Of a stretch of DNA of 64,000 nucleotides, positions 52,542 to 61,713 are shown one piece after another (within the stretch, counting starts at the first letter, position 1; each line of letters begins with the position of its first letter). Both the position numbers and the translations under genes were made by a program. The notes below the pieces were generated by a model, which was not told where the DNA came from, did no database searches, and saw only the letters and a program-made list of their open reading frames with translations. The stretch comes from Arthrobacter sp. NicSoilB8 (GTDB lineage: Bacteria > Actinomycetota > Actinomycetes > Actinomycetales > Micrococcaceae), in contig NZ_AP024655.1 of the NCBI RefSeq assembly GCF_019977355.1, positions 4,526,001-4,590,000 on the forward strand, read 5' to 3'.

Positions 52542-52641
52542 CTTTGGCTCCTGTGATGGTTGGAGAGTTGCGGAAGTACGACGGCGGTGCGGTGCAGCCG
52601 CCGCCGGGTTTCGGTTGCTGGGTGGTTCAGCGTGCGCCGCG

Positions 52642-53889
52642 TCAGCGGGCAAAGGCGCTTTCGCCGGTGAGGGCGCGGCCGACGATCAGGGCATTGATCT
52701 CGTGGGTGCCCTCGTAGGAGTAAACGGCCTCGGCGTCGGCGTGGAAACGCGCGACGTCTGTGTCCAGCGTGATCCCGTTGCCGCCCACCACCTCGCGGGC
52801 CAGCGCCACGGTTTCCCGCATCAGCAGCGACGTCTGCATCTTGGCAAGGGCGGAGTCCTGGTCGCGGTAGATGCCCTTGCCCTGCTGGTCGTTCAGCCGG
52901 ACCACCAGGGACAGGGACGAGGTGACGTTGCCGAGCATCCGGGCCAGCTTTTCCTGGACCAGCTGGAAGGAGCCCAGCGGACGGCCGAACTGCTGCCGCT
53001 CGGTGACATACCGGAGCGCGGCTTCGAAGGCCCCGGCCTGGATGCCGGTGGCGATCCACGCCACGTCCGAGCGCATGGCCCGCAGCATCGCGGCCACGTC
53101 CCGGAAGGAGTTCACGTTGTGCAGCCGCCTGGCCTCGGGAACGCGGACGCCGTCGAGGGTGATGTGGGCGTTCTGCATCATCCGCAGCGCGGTCTTGCCG
53201 CGGATCTTCTCCAGGGTCACGCCTTCGGCCTCGCGGTCCACGAGGAAGGCCTTGACCTGGCCGTCGGCCGTGTCGCGGGCGAAGACGGCCAGGACGTCGG
53301 CGGTGGCGGCCCCGCCGATCCACCGCTTGGCGCCGTCCAGGACCCACGTGTCGCCCTCCGGGCCGGACCCACTCCCCCGTTCCCTCCGGGCTGTGGTGGA
53401 CAGGCCGCCCGCGATGTCCGAACCGGACTCCGGTTCAGTGAGCGAGAAGACGCCCTTGAGCGAGAAGTCGATGACCTTGGGCATCCACTCGCGCTGCTGT
53501 TCCTCGGAGGCACCGACGCGGATGGCGGTCCGGAACAGCCCGGCCTGGGCGGTGAAGTACGTGGCCAGCGAGGCGTCCGTCCGGGCGAGTTCGAAGATCC
53601 GGAAACCCTGGTAGATTCCGCGGGCCGGTCCGTCGGCCGTGAGCTCGGCGGGTTCCATGAGGTCCAGTTCGATCAGCGGCCGCGCCAGCTGGTCCGGAAA
53701 CTCGCCGCGCTCCCAGTAGTCGGCCAGGAGCGGGCGGGCCTGCGTGTCCAGGAATTCCCGCAGCCGCCCCAGCACCCTGCGTTCGCCGTCGGTGAGGAGG
53801 GACTCGGCGTCGTAATAATCGCAGACGCTGTAGAGGCGTTCCCGCTCCACAGAATCCGGAACGGCCTCCGCACTCGTCTCGACGCTCAT
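52642..53889 (-). CDS. Acyl-CoA dehydrogenase
   Basis: 415 residues with the all-alpha/beta-barrel/all-alpha layout. Motifs are FSLTEPESGSDIAGGLST (flavin and substrate binding), WVLDGAKRWIGGA, and the C-terminal YEGTHEINALIVGRALTG, where the Glu of YEGT is the likely catalytic base as in glutaryl-CoA dehydrogenases. The ATG at 53889 is preferred over an overlapping GTG at 53898. One base separates it from the stop of the upstream amidohydrolase. In the pathway it could desaturate a dihydro-compound to the cinnamoyl-CoA. Confidence 0.9.
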   Translation of the reverse strand: MSVETSAEAVPDSVERERLYSVCDYYDAESLLTDGERRVLGRLREFLDTQARPLLADYWERGEFPDQLARPLIELDLMEPAELTADGPARGIYQGFRIFELARTDASLATYFTAQAGLFRTAIRVGASEEQQREWMPKVIDFSLKGVFSLTEPESGSDIAGGLSTTARRERGSGSGPEGDTWVLDGAKRWIGGAATADVLAVFARDTADGQVKAFLVDREAEGVTLEKIRGKTALRMMQNAHITLDGVRVPEARRLHNVNSFRDVAAMLRAMRSDVAWIATGIQAGAFEAALRYVTERQQFGRPLGSFQLVQEKLARMLGNVTSSLSLVVRLNDQQGKGIYRDQDSALAKMQTSLLMRETVALAREVVGGNGITLDTDVARFHADAEAVYSYEGTHEINALIVGRALTGESAFAR

Positions 53890-53890
53890 C

Positions 53891-54784
53891 TCAGCCACCC
53901 AGCCCGAGCAGGCGGACGGCGTTGGCCTTGAGGATCTTGGGCCGGACCTCGTCCTTGAGCGGCAGGTCCGCGAAGGCGGCCAGCCATTTCTGCGGCGTGA
54001 TCAGGGGGAAGTCGGTGCCGAACAGGACCTTGTCCTGCAGGACGGAGCCGGCCATCCGGACCAAGGACTCGGGGAAGTACTTCGGGGACCAGCCGGAGAG
54101 GTCGATGAACACGTTGGACTTGTGGGTGGCTATCGAGTTCGCCTCGTCCTGCCACGGCACCGAGGGGTGGGCCATGATGATCTGCAGTTCAGGGAAGTCC
54201 GCGGCGACGGCGTCGAGCAGGAGCGGGTTGGAGTAGGCCAGCTTGATGCCGTACCCGCCGGGGAGCCCCGCGCCCATGCCGTTCTGGCCCGTGTGGAAGA
54301 TGGCTGGCAGGCCCAGTTCCTGCAGGGTCTCCCAGAGCGGGTAGAACTGTTCGTTGGAGGGGTCGAAGCCCTGCAGGCTCGGGTGGAACTTGAACCCCCG
54401 CGCGCCGAGGTCGATTGCCTGGTGCTTCGCGCCCTGCAGGGCGTCGGGGCCGGTGCGGGGGTCCACGCTGCCGAAGGGGATCAGGACGTCGTTGTTCCTG
54501 GCTGCCCCGGCAATGAGTTCGGGGATGCTGTTGGGCTCGTGCTTGAGCTGGGTCCGGGCGTCGACGGTGAAGACGACGGCGGCCATGTTCAGTTCGCGGT
54601 AGATCTCGGCGATCCGGTCCAGCGACGGCGTCCGGTCCTCGGCCTTGAAGTACTTGGCGGAGGCCTCCGTGAGGGCATCCGGCAGGGACCCGTGGCCGTG
54701 GCCGTCCACCTCGAGGTGGACGTGCATGTCGATCGCATCGAGTCTTGCGGCGTCGATGCCCAGTTCGTAGCGCTGCGCGGTCAT
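53891..54784 (-). CDS. Amidohydrolase-family (PF04909) metal enzyme (CouO-like)
   Basis: 297 residues, TIM-barrel metal-dependent hydrolase of the amidohydrolase_2 type. Metal-site motifs are AIDMHVHLEVD, ARGFKFHPSLQGF, PAIFHTGQNG, IIMAHPSVPWQDE and FGTDFPLITP. Relatives act as decarboxylases or C-C hydrolases. In cou-type operons such a protein cleaves the beta-keto thioester; here that is inferred from synteny. The ATG at 54784 follows the SDR stop by one base, which indicates coupling. An open frame continues to 54955, but that is only the SDR gene's repeat tail read in another frame. Confidence 0.88.
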   Translation of the reverse strand: MTAQRYELGIDAARLDAIDMHVHLEVDGHGHGSLPDALTEASAKYFKAEDRTPSLDRIAEIYRELNMAAVVFTVDARTQLKHEPNSIPELIAGAARNNDVLIPFGSVDPRTGPDALQGAKHQAIDLGARGFKFHPSLQGFDPSNEQFYPLWETLQELGLPAIFHTGQNGMGAGLPGGYGIKLAYSNPLLLDAVAADFPELQIIMAHPSVPWQDEANSIATHKSNVFIDLSGWSPKYFPESLVRMAGSVLQDKVLFGTDFPLITPQKWLAAFADLPLKDEVRPKILKANAVRLLGLGG

Positions 54785-54785
54785 G

Positions 54786-55796
54786 TCAGCCGACCTGTGC
54801 CGCTTCGGGCTGTGCCGGTGCTGGCTGTGTCTGTTCGGGCCGAGCCGTTGCTGGCTGTGTCTGTTCGGGCTGAGCCGTTGCTGGCTGCAGTTCCTCCGGC
54901 AGGGGCAGGAACTCTTCGCCGACGCCCTGCAGCTTGTTGCCGAACAGGGCATCAAAGTTCTCTATGAGGTCCTGGTAGCCCCAGCCGCCCTCGCGGTATT
55001 CGGTGGCCGATGCCTCGGGGTGGGTCCAGAGCTGCAGCCGGTCGCCGCCCGCGCCGATCGCCTGGCCGGTGATTGCCGCGGCCGCATCGGAGGCGAGGAA
55101 AGCGACCAGGCCGGCGACGTCCTCGGCCGTGCCGAAGCCGAGGTCGTGGCGGAAGAAGGCCGGCATGGCCTCGCCCCGCTCGTCGGCCTCCACGGCCTTC
55201 TGGAAATACGGGACGGTCTTGGTCATGGCGGTGGCGGCCACCGGGATGACGGCGTTGGCGGTGACGCCGGCCTTCTTCATTTCCAGGGCCCAGGTGCGGA
55301 CCATGCCCACGATTCCGGCCTTGGCGGCGGCGTAGTTGGTCTGGCCGAAGTTGCCCCGCTGGCCGGTCGGGGAGCCGATGGTGATGATGCGGCCGGCAAT
55401 GCCGTGCTCCTTGAAGTACCCGAAGGCCTCCCGGGCACAGGTGAAGGTGCCGCGCAGGTGGACGTTGATCACGGCGTCGAAGTCCTCGTCCGTCATCTTC
55501 AGCAGGCTCTTGTCCCGCAGTATGCCGGCGTTGGTGACCAGGATGTCCAGCCGGCCGAACTCCGTGACGGCCGCCCGCACCAGCTGTTTGGCAACCTCGG
55601 AGCTGCCCACCGGGGCTACGACGGCGGCGGCGCGGCCGCCGTCGGACTCGATGGTGCGGACCGCTTCCGCGGCGACAGCGGCGTCCACATCGTTGACGAC
55701 GACGGCGGCGCCCTGGCGGGCCAGCTCCCGGGCATAGGCCAGGCCGAGGCCCCGGCCGCTTCCGGTGACGATTGCTACTTTTCCTGACAGGCTCAT
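54786..55796 (-). CDS. Short-chain dehydrogenase (CouN-like 3-hydroxyacyl-CoA dehydrogenase)
   Basis: 336 residues. The SDR core has VAIVTGSGRGLGLAYARELA, VTNAGILRDKSL (NAG), the catalytic Ser in TIGSPTGQRG and the NYAAAKAG YxxxK, as in FabG and the dehydrogenase part of peroxisomal multifunctional enzymes. After residue 290 comes a Pro/Gln/Glu-rich tail with a ten-residue repeat (QPATAQPEQT) encoded by near-identical 30-bp units (about 54800-54890). AAAGGAG lies before the ATG. First gene of the catabolic operon, divergent from its probable MarR regulator. Confidence 0.9.
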   Translation of the reverse strand: MSLSGKVAIVTGSGRGLGLAYARELARQGAAVVVNDVDAAVAAEAVRTIESDGGRAAAVVAPVGSSEVAKQLVRAAVTEFGRLDILVTNAGILRDKSLLKMTDEDFDAVINVHLRGTFTCAREAFGYFKEHGIAGRIITIGSPTGQRGNFGQTNYAAAKAGIVGMVRTWALEMKKAGVTANAVIPVAATAMTKTVPYFQKAVEADERGEAMPAFFRHDLGFGTAEDVAGLVAFLASDAAAAITGQAIGAGGDRLQLWTHPEASATEYREGGWGYQDLIENFDALFGNKLQGVGEEFLPLPEELQPATAQPEQTQPATARPEQTQPAPAQPEAAQVG

Positions 55797-55920
55797 TGCC
55801 GCTCCTTTGCTAGCTGCCTTGTGCATCCGGCCCCGCGGCATGGGATGCTGTTCTGCATCCATGAAAATATGGATAGTTGAAAAAGTCAATGATTTATTTT
55901 TAGGACTATTGGAGTTGGGC

Positions 55921-56400
55921 ATGCCGACCGAAGTTGATGATGTGCCGGGCACCGAACCGGCGGAGAAGCTCATGGCGGCAACCATCAGCCAGGACGCGGG
56001 TTTCCTGCTGGCCAAACTGCATGCCGCCGGTTCGGTCCTGAACAACCGCGCACTGGCCGGGTTCGGCCTCAAGGAACGCTCCTATTCGGTGCTGGCCCTC
56101 GCCAACAGCGGGCTGGAGCCCACACAGCGGGAGATGGCCGAATTCCTCAGCCTGGATCCCAGCCAGATCGTGGCCTTGATCGACGAGCTGGAGAAACGGG
56201 GGCTTGTGATCCGCGCACCCGGGAGGCAGGACCGGCGCGCCAAAATCGTCTCGGCCACCGATGAAGGGGCGGCCGTTTTTCGGCGGGCCGAGGCCGCGGC
56301 GCGCGAGGCGGAGTCTGCCGCCCTGGCCGGCCTCAGCGGCACTGAAGTCGCGGCACTCAAGGGGCTGCTCCGCAAGGCGCTGTGGGGGCCGGCGGCCTGA
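55921..56400 (+). CDS. MarR-family regulator of the catabolic operon (CouR-like)
   Basis: 159 residues. The winged helix-turn-helix is at about 60-115 (REMAEFLSLDPSQIVALIDELEKRGLVIRAPGRQDRRAKIV). GGAG lies nine bases before the ATG at 55921; earlier in-frame starts back to 55765 run through the AT-rich promoter and are rejected. It is divergent from the SDR gene over a 124-bp AT-rich spacer (CCATGAAAATATGG and nearby AT-rich blocks are candidate operator parts). MarR proteins of this kind, such as CouR, respond to the CoA thioester of the substrate. Confidence 0.87.
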   Translation: MPTEVDDVPGTEPAEKLMAATISQDAGFLLAKLHAAGSVLNNRALAGFGLKERSYSVLALANSGLEPTQREMAEFLSLDPSQIVALIDELEKRGLVIRAPGRQDRRAKIVSATDEGAAVFRRAEAAAREAESAALAGLSGTEVAALKGLLRKALWGPAA

Positions 56401-56421
56401 TCACGGGGCGAAGAGCCAACC

Positions 56422-58278
56422 TCACGAGGGGAGGTGATCTTTGGCGTCCTTCCGCTGGGCCTTCAGGAGCCGCAGCCCGCTGGCCAGCACGCCCACGTGG
56501 CTGAACGCCTGGGGGAAATTTCCAAGGAATTCCCCGGTGTCGGGGTGGATCTGCTCGGGGAGCAATCCCAGCGGGTTGGCCCGGCCGCACAGGGACTCGT
56601 AGAGCTCGTGGGCCTCTTCCACCCTCCCCTGGCCTGCCAGGTTGTCCACCAGCCAGAAGCTGCAGAGCAGGAAGGCGCCCTCGCCGCCGGGGAGCCCATC
56701 CGGGGAAACCTGCGGCAAGTAGCGGAACAGCAGACCGTTTCCGGCATCGAGCTCGGCGGCAATCGCCGCCGTGGTGGCTACCATTCGCGGGTCATCGAAA
56801 TCGATCACGTTTCGAATGGGAAGCGTGAGCAAGGAGGCATCCAGTCCGCCGCTGCCGCCCAAATGCTCTGTCAACGTATGCCTCCTGTCGTCCCAGGACT
56901 GGGTCAACGCGGCCTGCCTGATCTGCCTGGCGGTGGCCTCCCAGCGGCGCTTGGGATACGGCAGCCCGTCCCTGCGGGCGATTCGGATGGCGCGGTCGAT
57001 GGCAACGTAGCAAAGAGCCGCCGAGTATGTGAATGTGCGGCCCGGGGTGCGGATTTCCCAGGGACCCGAGTCCGGGACGCGCCACCTCTGGATCGCCATC
57101 TCGACGATGGGCACCAGTGCCGCCCAAAGCTGCAAGTCCACCCGCTTGCCGCTTGCCGACCACTGATACGCGATGTCAATAATTTCGCCGTAGACATCAT
57201 GCTGCATCTGATGGCGGGCCCCGTTTCCCCAGCGGACCGGCGCTGAGCCGCGATAGCCCCGCAGCTGGGAATCCTGCCGCTCTTCGGGCGGCTGCGACCC
57301 GTCCAGGGCATACATCACCTGCGGCCTGCCATCGCGTTCAACATTTGTCAGGACCCAGGCCAGGAACACGTCCGCATCACTGGGGTCGCCGATGCGCCGG
57401 AAGACGTAGTTGGAGAACGAAGCGTCACGCACCCACGTGTAGCGGTAGTCCCAGTTCCGCGGCGTGCCGGGCCATTCTGGCAGGGACGACGTCGCGGCGG
57501 CCAGTATGGCGCCCGTCTCCGCATGATCCAGCAACTTCAGCGTGAAAGCCGATCGCTTCATGAGCTCCGCCTGGGATCCTTCACAGTCCAGGCCCGTTGC
57601 CCACCGGCGCCAGGCATAGACAGTTTGGTCGATGAGCTTCTTGCTTTCGGGGTGCTGGCGGAGACGGAACCGTCCCGACCAGTGCAGGACCATGGTCAGG
57701 GTCTCTCCCGCCCGCAGGGTGATGGCTGCGGACAGTCCGCGCCCATAAGGCCGGAGTTCAACAGACGACCAAAGATAGACTTCCTGCTTTCCGTCCTGTT
57801 GCCAGTCGAACCTCCACCCAGTGGCCAGGGCGTCAAAAGTCACACCGGCCTTCGGTATCAGGCTGATGCGCAGCGGGACGTCGCCGCCCACTGCGCGCGC
57901 TTGGCGGAGCAGCTCCGACCGGCCGGCGGGCACCGGTTCCGAGAGGTCGGCGCCCGAGCGCAGGGTCAGGGCATCCGTCACCTGGAGCAGGCCCCGATCC
58001 GACACGAGAGACGTGACCAGAACGCAGGAATCCTCGACATAGCGCTGGAATGACGCCACAGTATTAACCGGGGCGATTTCAAAGCGGCCGCCGTACTCAG
58101 CGTCAAGGATTCCGGCGAAAAAGGGAGGGCTGTCAAACTCGGGAAGACAAAGCCACGTAATCGCTCCGTCACGCCCCACCAGGGCACACGTGGAGCCGTC
58201 GCCGATTAGACCGTGGTCCTCGATGGGCAGGTACCCGTCCCGGCTAACCACCGGGCGCGCCGGCGCCGCAGTGATCAT
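56422..58278 (-). CDS. GH15-family glycoside hydrolase (trehalase/glucoamylase type)
   Basis: 618 residues. It starts with the conserved YLPIEDHGLIGDGSTCALVGRD segment and an N-terminal beta-sandwich (about 1-240). The (alpha/alpha)6 barrel follows with NWDYRYTWVRDASFS and PEQIHPDTGEFLGNFPQAFS, which carry the substrate-binding and catalytic acid/base Glu regions. Actinobacterial proteins of this form include trehalases and glucoamylases. There is no signal peptide, so it acts on internal sugar. GGAG lies ten bases before the ATG. Convergent with the MarR gene, 21 bases between stops. Confidence 0.92.
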   Translation of the reverse strand: MITAAPARPVVSRDGYLPIEDHGLIGDGSTCALVGRDGAITWLCLPEFDSPPFFAGILDAEYGGRFEIAPVNTVASFQRYVEDSCVLVTSLVSDRGLLQVTDALTLRSGADLSEPVPAGRSELLRQARAVGGDVPLRISLIPKAGVTFDALATGWRFDWQQDGKQEVYLWSSVELRPYGRGLSAAITLRAGETLTMVLHWSGRFRLRQHPESKKLIDQTVYAWRRWATGLDCEGSQAELMKRSAFTLKLLDHAETGAILAAATSSLPEWPGTPRNWDYRYTWVRDASFSNYVFRRIGDPSDADVFLAWVLTNVERDGRPQVMYALDGSQPPEERQDSQLRGYRGSAPVRWGNGARHQMQHDVYGEIIDIAYQWSASGKRVDLQLWAALVPIVEMAIQRWRVPDSGPWEIRTPGRTFTYSAALCYVAIDRAIRIARRDGLPYPKRRWEATARQIRQAALTQSWDDRRHTLTEHLGGSGGLDASLLTLPIRNVIDFDDPRMVATTAAIAAELDAGNGLLFRYLPQVSPDGLPGGEGAFLLCSFWLVDNLAGQGRVEEAHELYESLCGRANPLGLLPEQIHPDTGEFLGNFPQAFSHVGVLASGLRLLKAQRKDAKDHLPS

Positions 58279-58447
58279 GGCCGATCACTCCTTCAGGTGA
58301 GTCTGAGCTTCCTATCTGGATTCTCTCTCCCTTCCGCCGAGGACGCCACCCCCGAGCCGGCCCATCCGCAGGGAATCCGCAGCCTCAACGCGCACGGGCA
58401 CATCCGCGTCAGACAGATCGCCTCAGACAGCCTTAGGACAGGTGGCC

Positions 58448-58963
58448 ATGACCGTTCGGAGCGCCGGCATTCTGCTGTACCGGCTGCGCCCTGCGTCCCA
58501 ACTGGAGCTCTGGATAGCCCGCATGGGCGGACCGTACTGGGCCGGCAAGACCGCCCACGCCTGGTCCGTCCCCAAGGGCGAGTACCCGGCCGGGGAAGAC
58601 CCGCTGGCTGCCGCACGCCGTGAATTCGCAGAGGAAATCGGCACCCCGGCACCCGATGCCGACTACCACCGGCTGGGCGATTTCCGGCAGCCCTCCGGCA
58701 AGGTCATCACGGTCTACACGGCCGAATCTGACTTTCAGCCCGAACGCATCGTGAGCAACACCTTCGCCCTGGAATGGCCGAAGGGATCCGGCACCATCCG
58801 CAGCTTCCCGGAGATCGACCGCGCCGAATGGTCCACAGAGGCAGAAGCCAGGGTCCGGCTGGTGAAGGGGCAACTGCCGATCCTTGACGCCCTGCTCCGG
58901 CACCTCGGGCCCGGCGCGGGAAACCCCGCCCAGCCCGGCCAGCCAGGCCATGACACAAACTAA
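58448..58963 (+). CDS. Nudix hydrolase
   Basis: 171 residues with a complete Nudix box: GEYPAGEDPLAAARREFAEE followed by IGT. RSAGILLYRL and WIARMGGPYWAGK at the start resemble small NTP pyrophosphohydrolases that open with a conserved SAGLLLYR-like motif. A GTG two codons earlier is also possible. Substrate unknown; it is preceded by a roughly 170-bp spacer behind the divergent GH15 gene, in which I see no gene. Confidence 0.9.
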   Translation: MTVRSAGILLYRLRPASQLELWIARMGGPYWAGKTAHAWSVPKGEYPAGEDPLAAARREFAEEIGTPAPDADYHRLGDFRQPSGKVITVYTAESDFQPERIVSNTFALEWPKGSGTIRSFPEIDRAEWSTEAEARVRLVKGQLPILDALLRHLGPGAGNPAQPGQPGHDTN

Positions 58964-59038
58964 CCATCGATTGACAACTTCTGTAACACTGCGGGGGTTT
59001 CGGCTAGCCAAGAGGGCCGGGATCGTTCATGCTTAGCT

Positions 59039-59611
59039 ATGACCTCAATGTCGAGCCAGTACCGGATCATCGCGGTCTGCACCGGAAACATCTGCCGGTC
59101 TCCGATGGCCGAACTCATGCTGGCGGAGGCATTCCGGGCCGTGCGCCTCACGGGGGCCGTGGTCGATTCCGCCGGCACCACCGCGTATGAGGCCGGCCGG
59201 CCCATCGATCCCCGGGCCGCGCGCAAACTTACGTCCCAGAACATCGCCTCGGACCGGCACGTGGCCCGCGAATGGCGCCCCGAATGGTTCGTCAGCCGTG
59301 AACTGATCCTGGCCCTCGACGTCGACCACTACGGCTGGCTGCGGCAGGCGGCGCCGGACCGCGAGTCCCTGGCCAAAATCCGCATGCTCCGCAGCTTCGA
59401 TCCCGCGGTGGCGGACAAGGACCCGCTCGAGCAGGGCATCGAGGACCCGTGGTACGGCGGCCACACCGACTTCGACACCACGTGGAACCTCATCCGGGCC
59501 TCAGTGCCCGGGATCGTGGAGCACGTGCGCGCCGAGCTGCAGCGGCTGGACGGGCAACATCACGGCAGCGATCAGCCCAACGCACAGCACCGGGTACGCT
59601 CTATTTCATGA
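59039..59611 (+). CDS. Low-molecular-weight protein-tyrosine phosphatase
   Basis: 190 residues. The signature VCTGNICRSPMAE near the N-terminus carries the nucleophile Cys14 and Arg20, and the general-acid Asp is in the late loop EDPWYGGHTDF. It would dephosphorylate tyrosine-phosphorylated proteins, often in polysaccharide export or stress control. The stop overlaps the next start by four bases (ATGA), so it is translationally coupled to the kinase-PabB gene, an odd functional pairing. Confidence 0.93.
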   Translation: MTSMSSQYRIIAVCTGNICRSPMAELMLAEAFRAVRLTGAVVDSAGTTAYEAGRPIDPRAARKLTSQNIASDRHVAREWRPEWFVSRELILALDVDHYGWLRQAAPDRESLAKIRMLRSFDPAVADKDPLEQGIEDPWYGGHTDFDTTWNLIRASVPGIVEHVRAELQRLDGQHHGSDQPNAQHRVRSIS

Positions 59612-61674
59612 GCCCCGTACCCGTCATCATCGCAATCGACGGGCGGTCCGGTTCCGGCAAGACCACCCTGGCCATCGAACTGGCGGCGCGGCTCCGGGAA
59701 CACCACAAAGTCTCACTCTTCCACCTTGAGGACATCTACCCCGGCTGGAACGGGCTTGTGGCCGGGATCGAACGCTACGTCACCACCGTGCTGTCCCCAT
59801 TGCGGCGCGGGGAGCCCGCGGAATGGGTCAGCTGGGACTGGGAGCGGCACTACGACGGCGAGGTCCGCACCACGCGCCCGGCCGAGATCGTTCTGGTGGA
59901 GGGCGTCGGCGCCGCCGCGGCCGCAGCACGCCCCCTGCTGGACGCCGTGATCTGGGCGGATTCCTCCGACGCCGAGCGCCGGGCCCGGGCGCTGGCCCGG
60001 GACGGCGGGACCTACGAGCCCTTCTGGGATCAGTGGGCGGCCCAGGAAGCGGAATGGCTGGCGGCCGACGACGTCCCGGCAAGCGCCGACGTTCACGTGC
60101 TCAACCGTGCAGACGGCGCGGCCCCCGACGACGTTCTGCAGGCCCTGCAGTACCTTCCCGCCGTCGGCCCCGCACTGCTGCCCGAACTCGCCGCCCGGGA
60201 CGGCCAGGAGTTGCGGGCAGAACGGATCGACGCCACGCCCGATGCCGGCCGGCTGTTCGCAACGCTCTTCGGCAGCTCAACGAATGCAGTGTGGCTCGAC
60301 TCCTCGCTGGACCCGGCAGGCCTTGCCCCGGAAGCCGCGAAGCGCAGCCGCTTCAGCATCCTGGCCGACGACGGCGGCCGCTTCGGCCAGGCGGTCCGGC
60401 ACAGTTCCGGCCTGACCCGAGTCAGTTCGGGCCAGGCCACCGTGACCACCGACGGCCCGTTTTTCCGCTGGCTCGACGGCGTCTGGGGGCGCCGGGCGCT
60501 CCGCGCCCCCGAGGGCTATCCGTGCGAGTTCACGCTGGGCTGGCTCGGGTACCTCGGCTACGAGCTCAAACGCGAAACCGGCGGCACCGACGTGGCCGCC
60601 ACCACGCCGGACGCCTGCCTGATCTTCGCCGGCCGGGCCGTGGTCCTCGACCACGCGGCGGGCACGGCCTGGCTGCTGGCCCTGGACACCCCCGACGCCG
60701 CGGACTGGCTCACCACGGCCCGCGGGGCGGTGGCGGCCGCCTCGGCGCACGGCTCCCCTGCTGCGGACACCCCGGCACCGCCCGCCGCACCGCCGCGCTT
60801 CAGCGCCCGCGACGCGGAAGCCGGCTACAAGGCGAAGGTTTCCGCGGCCCAGCGTGAAATCGCGGAAGGCAACACCTACGAGGTCTGCCTGACCACCGCA
60901 CTCACGGCTGTCACATCCGCGGGACCGCAGGGCGTGGGGGAGCACGGGATGGATCCGTGGCGGACCTACCTGGAGCTGCGGCGCCGCAACCCGGCCCCCT
61001 TCGCCAGCTATCTGCGCTTCGGCGAGCTCACAGTGGCGAGCACGTCGCCGGAGCGATTCCTGCAGCTGGCTGCGGACGGCAGGATGCGCGCCGAGCCCAT
61101 CAAGGGCACGCGCCGCCGCGATCCGGCACCCGGGGCGGATGCGGCTCTGCGGCAGGAGCTGGAAGCATCGGCCAAGGACCGCGCGGAAAACATCATGATC
61201 GTGGACCTGCTGCGCAACGACCTGAGCCACTTCGCCGTCCCGGGTTCGGTGGCGGTCAGCCGGCTGTGTGCGATCGAGAGCTACGCCACGGTGCACCAAA
61301 TGGTGAGCACCATCGACGCCCGGCTGCGGCCCGGGACGCCGCGCGCTGAGGCAGTCGCCGCCTGCTTCCCCGCCGGCTCGATGACCGGCGCCCCGAAGGT
61401 CAGCACCATGGCGATCCTGGACCGGCTGGAGGCGGCACCGCGGGGCGTATACTCCGGGGCGATCGGCTATTTCTCCCTGAACGGCTCCGCCGACCTTGCC
61501 GTGGCGATCCGGACCCTGGTGACGAGGATGCTCGGCGACGGTACCGCGGAACTAAGCCTCGGCGTCGGCGGGGCCGTCACCGCCGACTCGACCCCGCAGG
61601 AGGAGTACGAGGAAATCCGGACCAAAGCGTTCGGCGTCCTCTCGGCGCTCGGAACCGCATTCCCGCAGGGCTGA
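59608..61674 (+). CDS. pabB: P-loop kinase fused to aminodeoxychorismate synthase component I
   Basis: 688 residues. The N-terminal part (about 1-190) is a uridine-kinase-like P-loop domain: Walker A DGRSGSGKTT with K18, HLEDIYPGWNGL, and VLVEGVGAAA. The rest is a chorismate-utilising PabB/TrpE-type domain with GYPCEFTLGWLGYLGYELKR, EGNTYEVCLTTALT, FLQLAADGRMRAEPIKGTRR, DRAENIMIVDLLRNDLSH and FPAGSMTGAPKVSTM, followed by YSGAIGYFSLNG. The C-terminal enzyme converts chorismate to aminodeoxychorismate for folate; pabC lies 1.6 kb downstream. What the kinase domain does is unknown. The PIKGT(R/K) motif supports PabB rather than TrpE. Confidence 0.92.
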   Translation: MSPVPVIIAIDGRSGSGKTTLAIELAARLREHHKVSLFHLEDIYPGWNGLVAGIERYVTTVLSPLRRGEPAEWVSWDWERHYDGEVRTTRPAEIVLVEGVGAAAAAARPLLDAVIWADSSDAERRARALARDGGTYEPFWDQWAAQEAEWLAADDVPASADVHVLNRADGAAPDDVLQALQYLPAVGPALLPELAARDGQELRAERIDATPDAGRLFATLFGSSTNAVWLDSSLDPAGLAPEAAKRSRFSILADDGGRFGQAVRHSSGLTRVSSGQATVTTDGPFFRWLDGVWGRRALRAPEGYPCEFTLGWLGYLGYELKRETGGTDVAATTPDACLIFAGRAVVLDHAAGTAWLLALDTPDAADWLTTARGAVAAASAHGSPAADTPAPPAAPPRFSARDAEAGYKAKVSAAQREIAEGNTYEVCLTTALTAVTSAGPQGVGEHGMDPWRTYLELRRRNPAPFASYLRFGELTVASTSPERFLQLAADGRMRAEPIKGTRRRDPAPGADAALRQELEASAKDRAENIMIVDLLRNDLSHFAVPGSVAVSRLCAIESYATVHQMVSTIDARLRPGTPRAEAVAACFPAGSMTGAPKVSTMAILDRLEAAPRGVYSGAIGYFSLNGSADLAVAIRTLVTRMLGDGTAELSLGVGGAVTADSTPQEEYEEIRTKAFGVLSALGTAFPQG

Positions 61675-61713
61675 GTAGCCTCACGGCTGTCGGCGTGCTG
61701 CCTGCCGCCACGG

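Noticed and set aside
54785..54955. Extended N-terminus of the amidohydrolase with Arg/His/Ser/Gln repeats
   Set aside because: These codons are the Pro/Gln/Glu repeat tail of the SDR gene read in another frame; the real ATG follows the SDR stop by one base.
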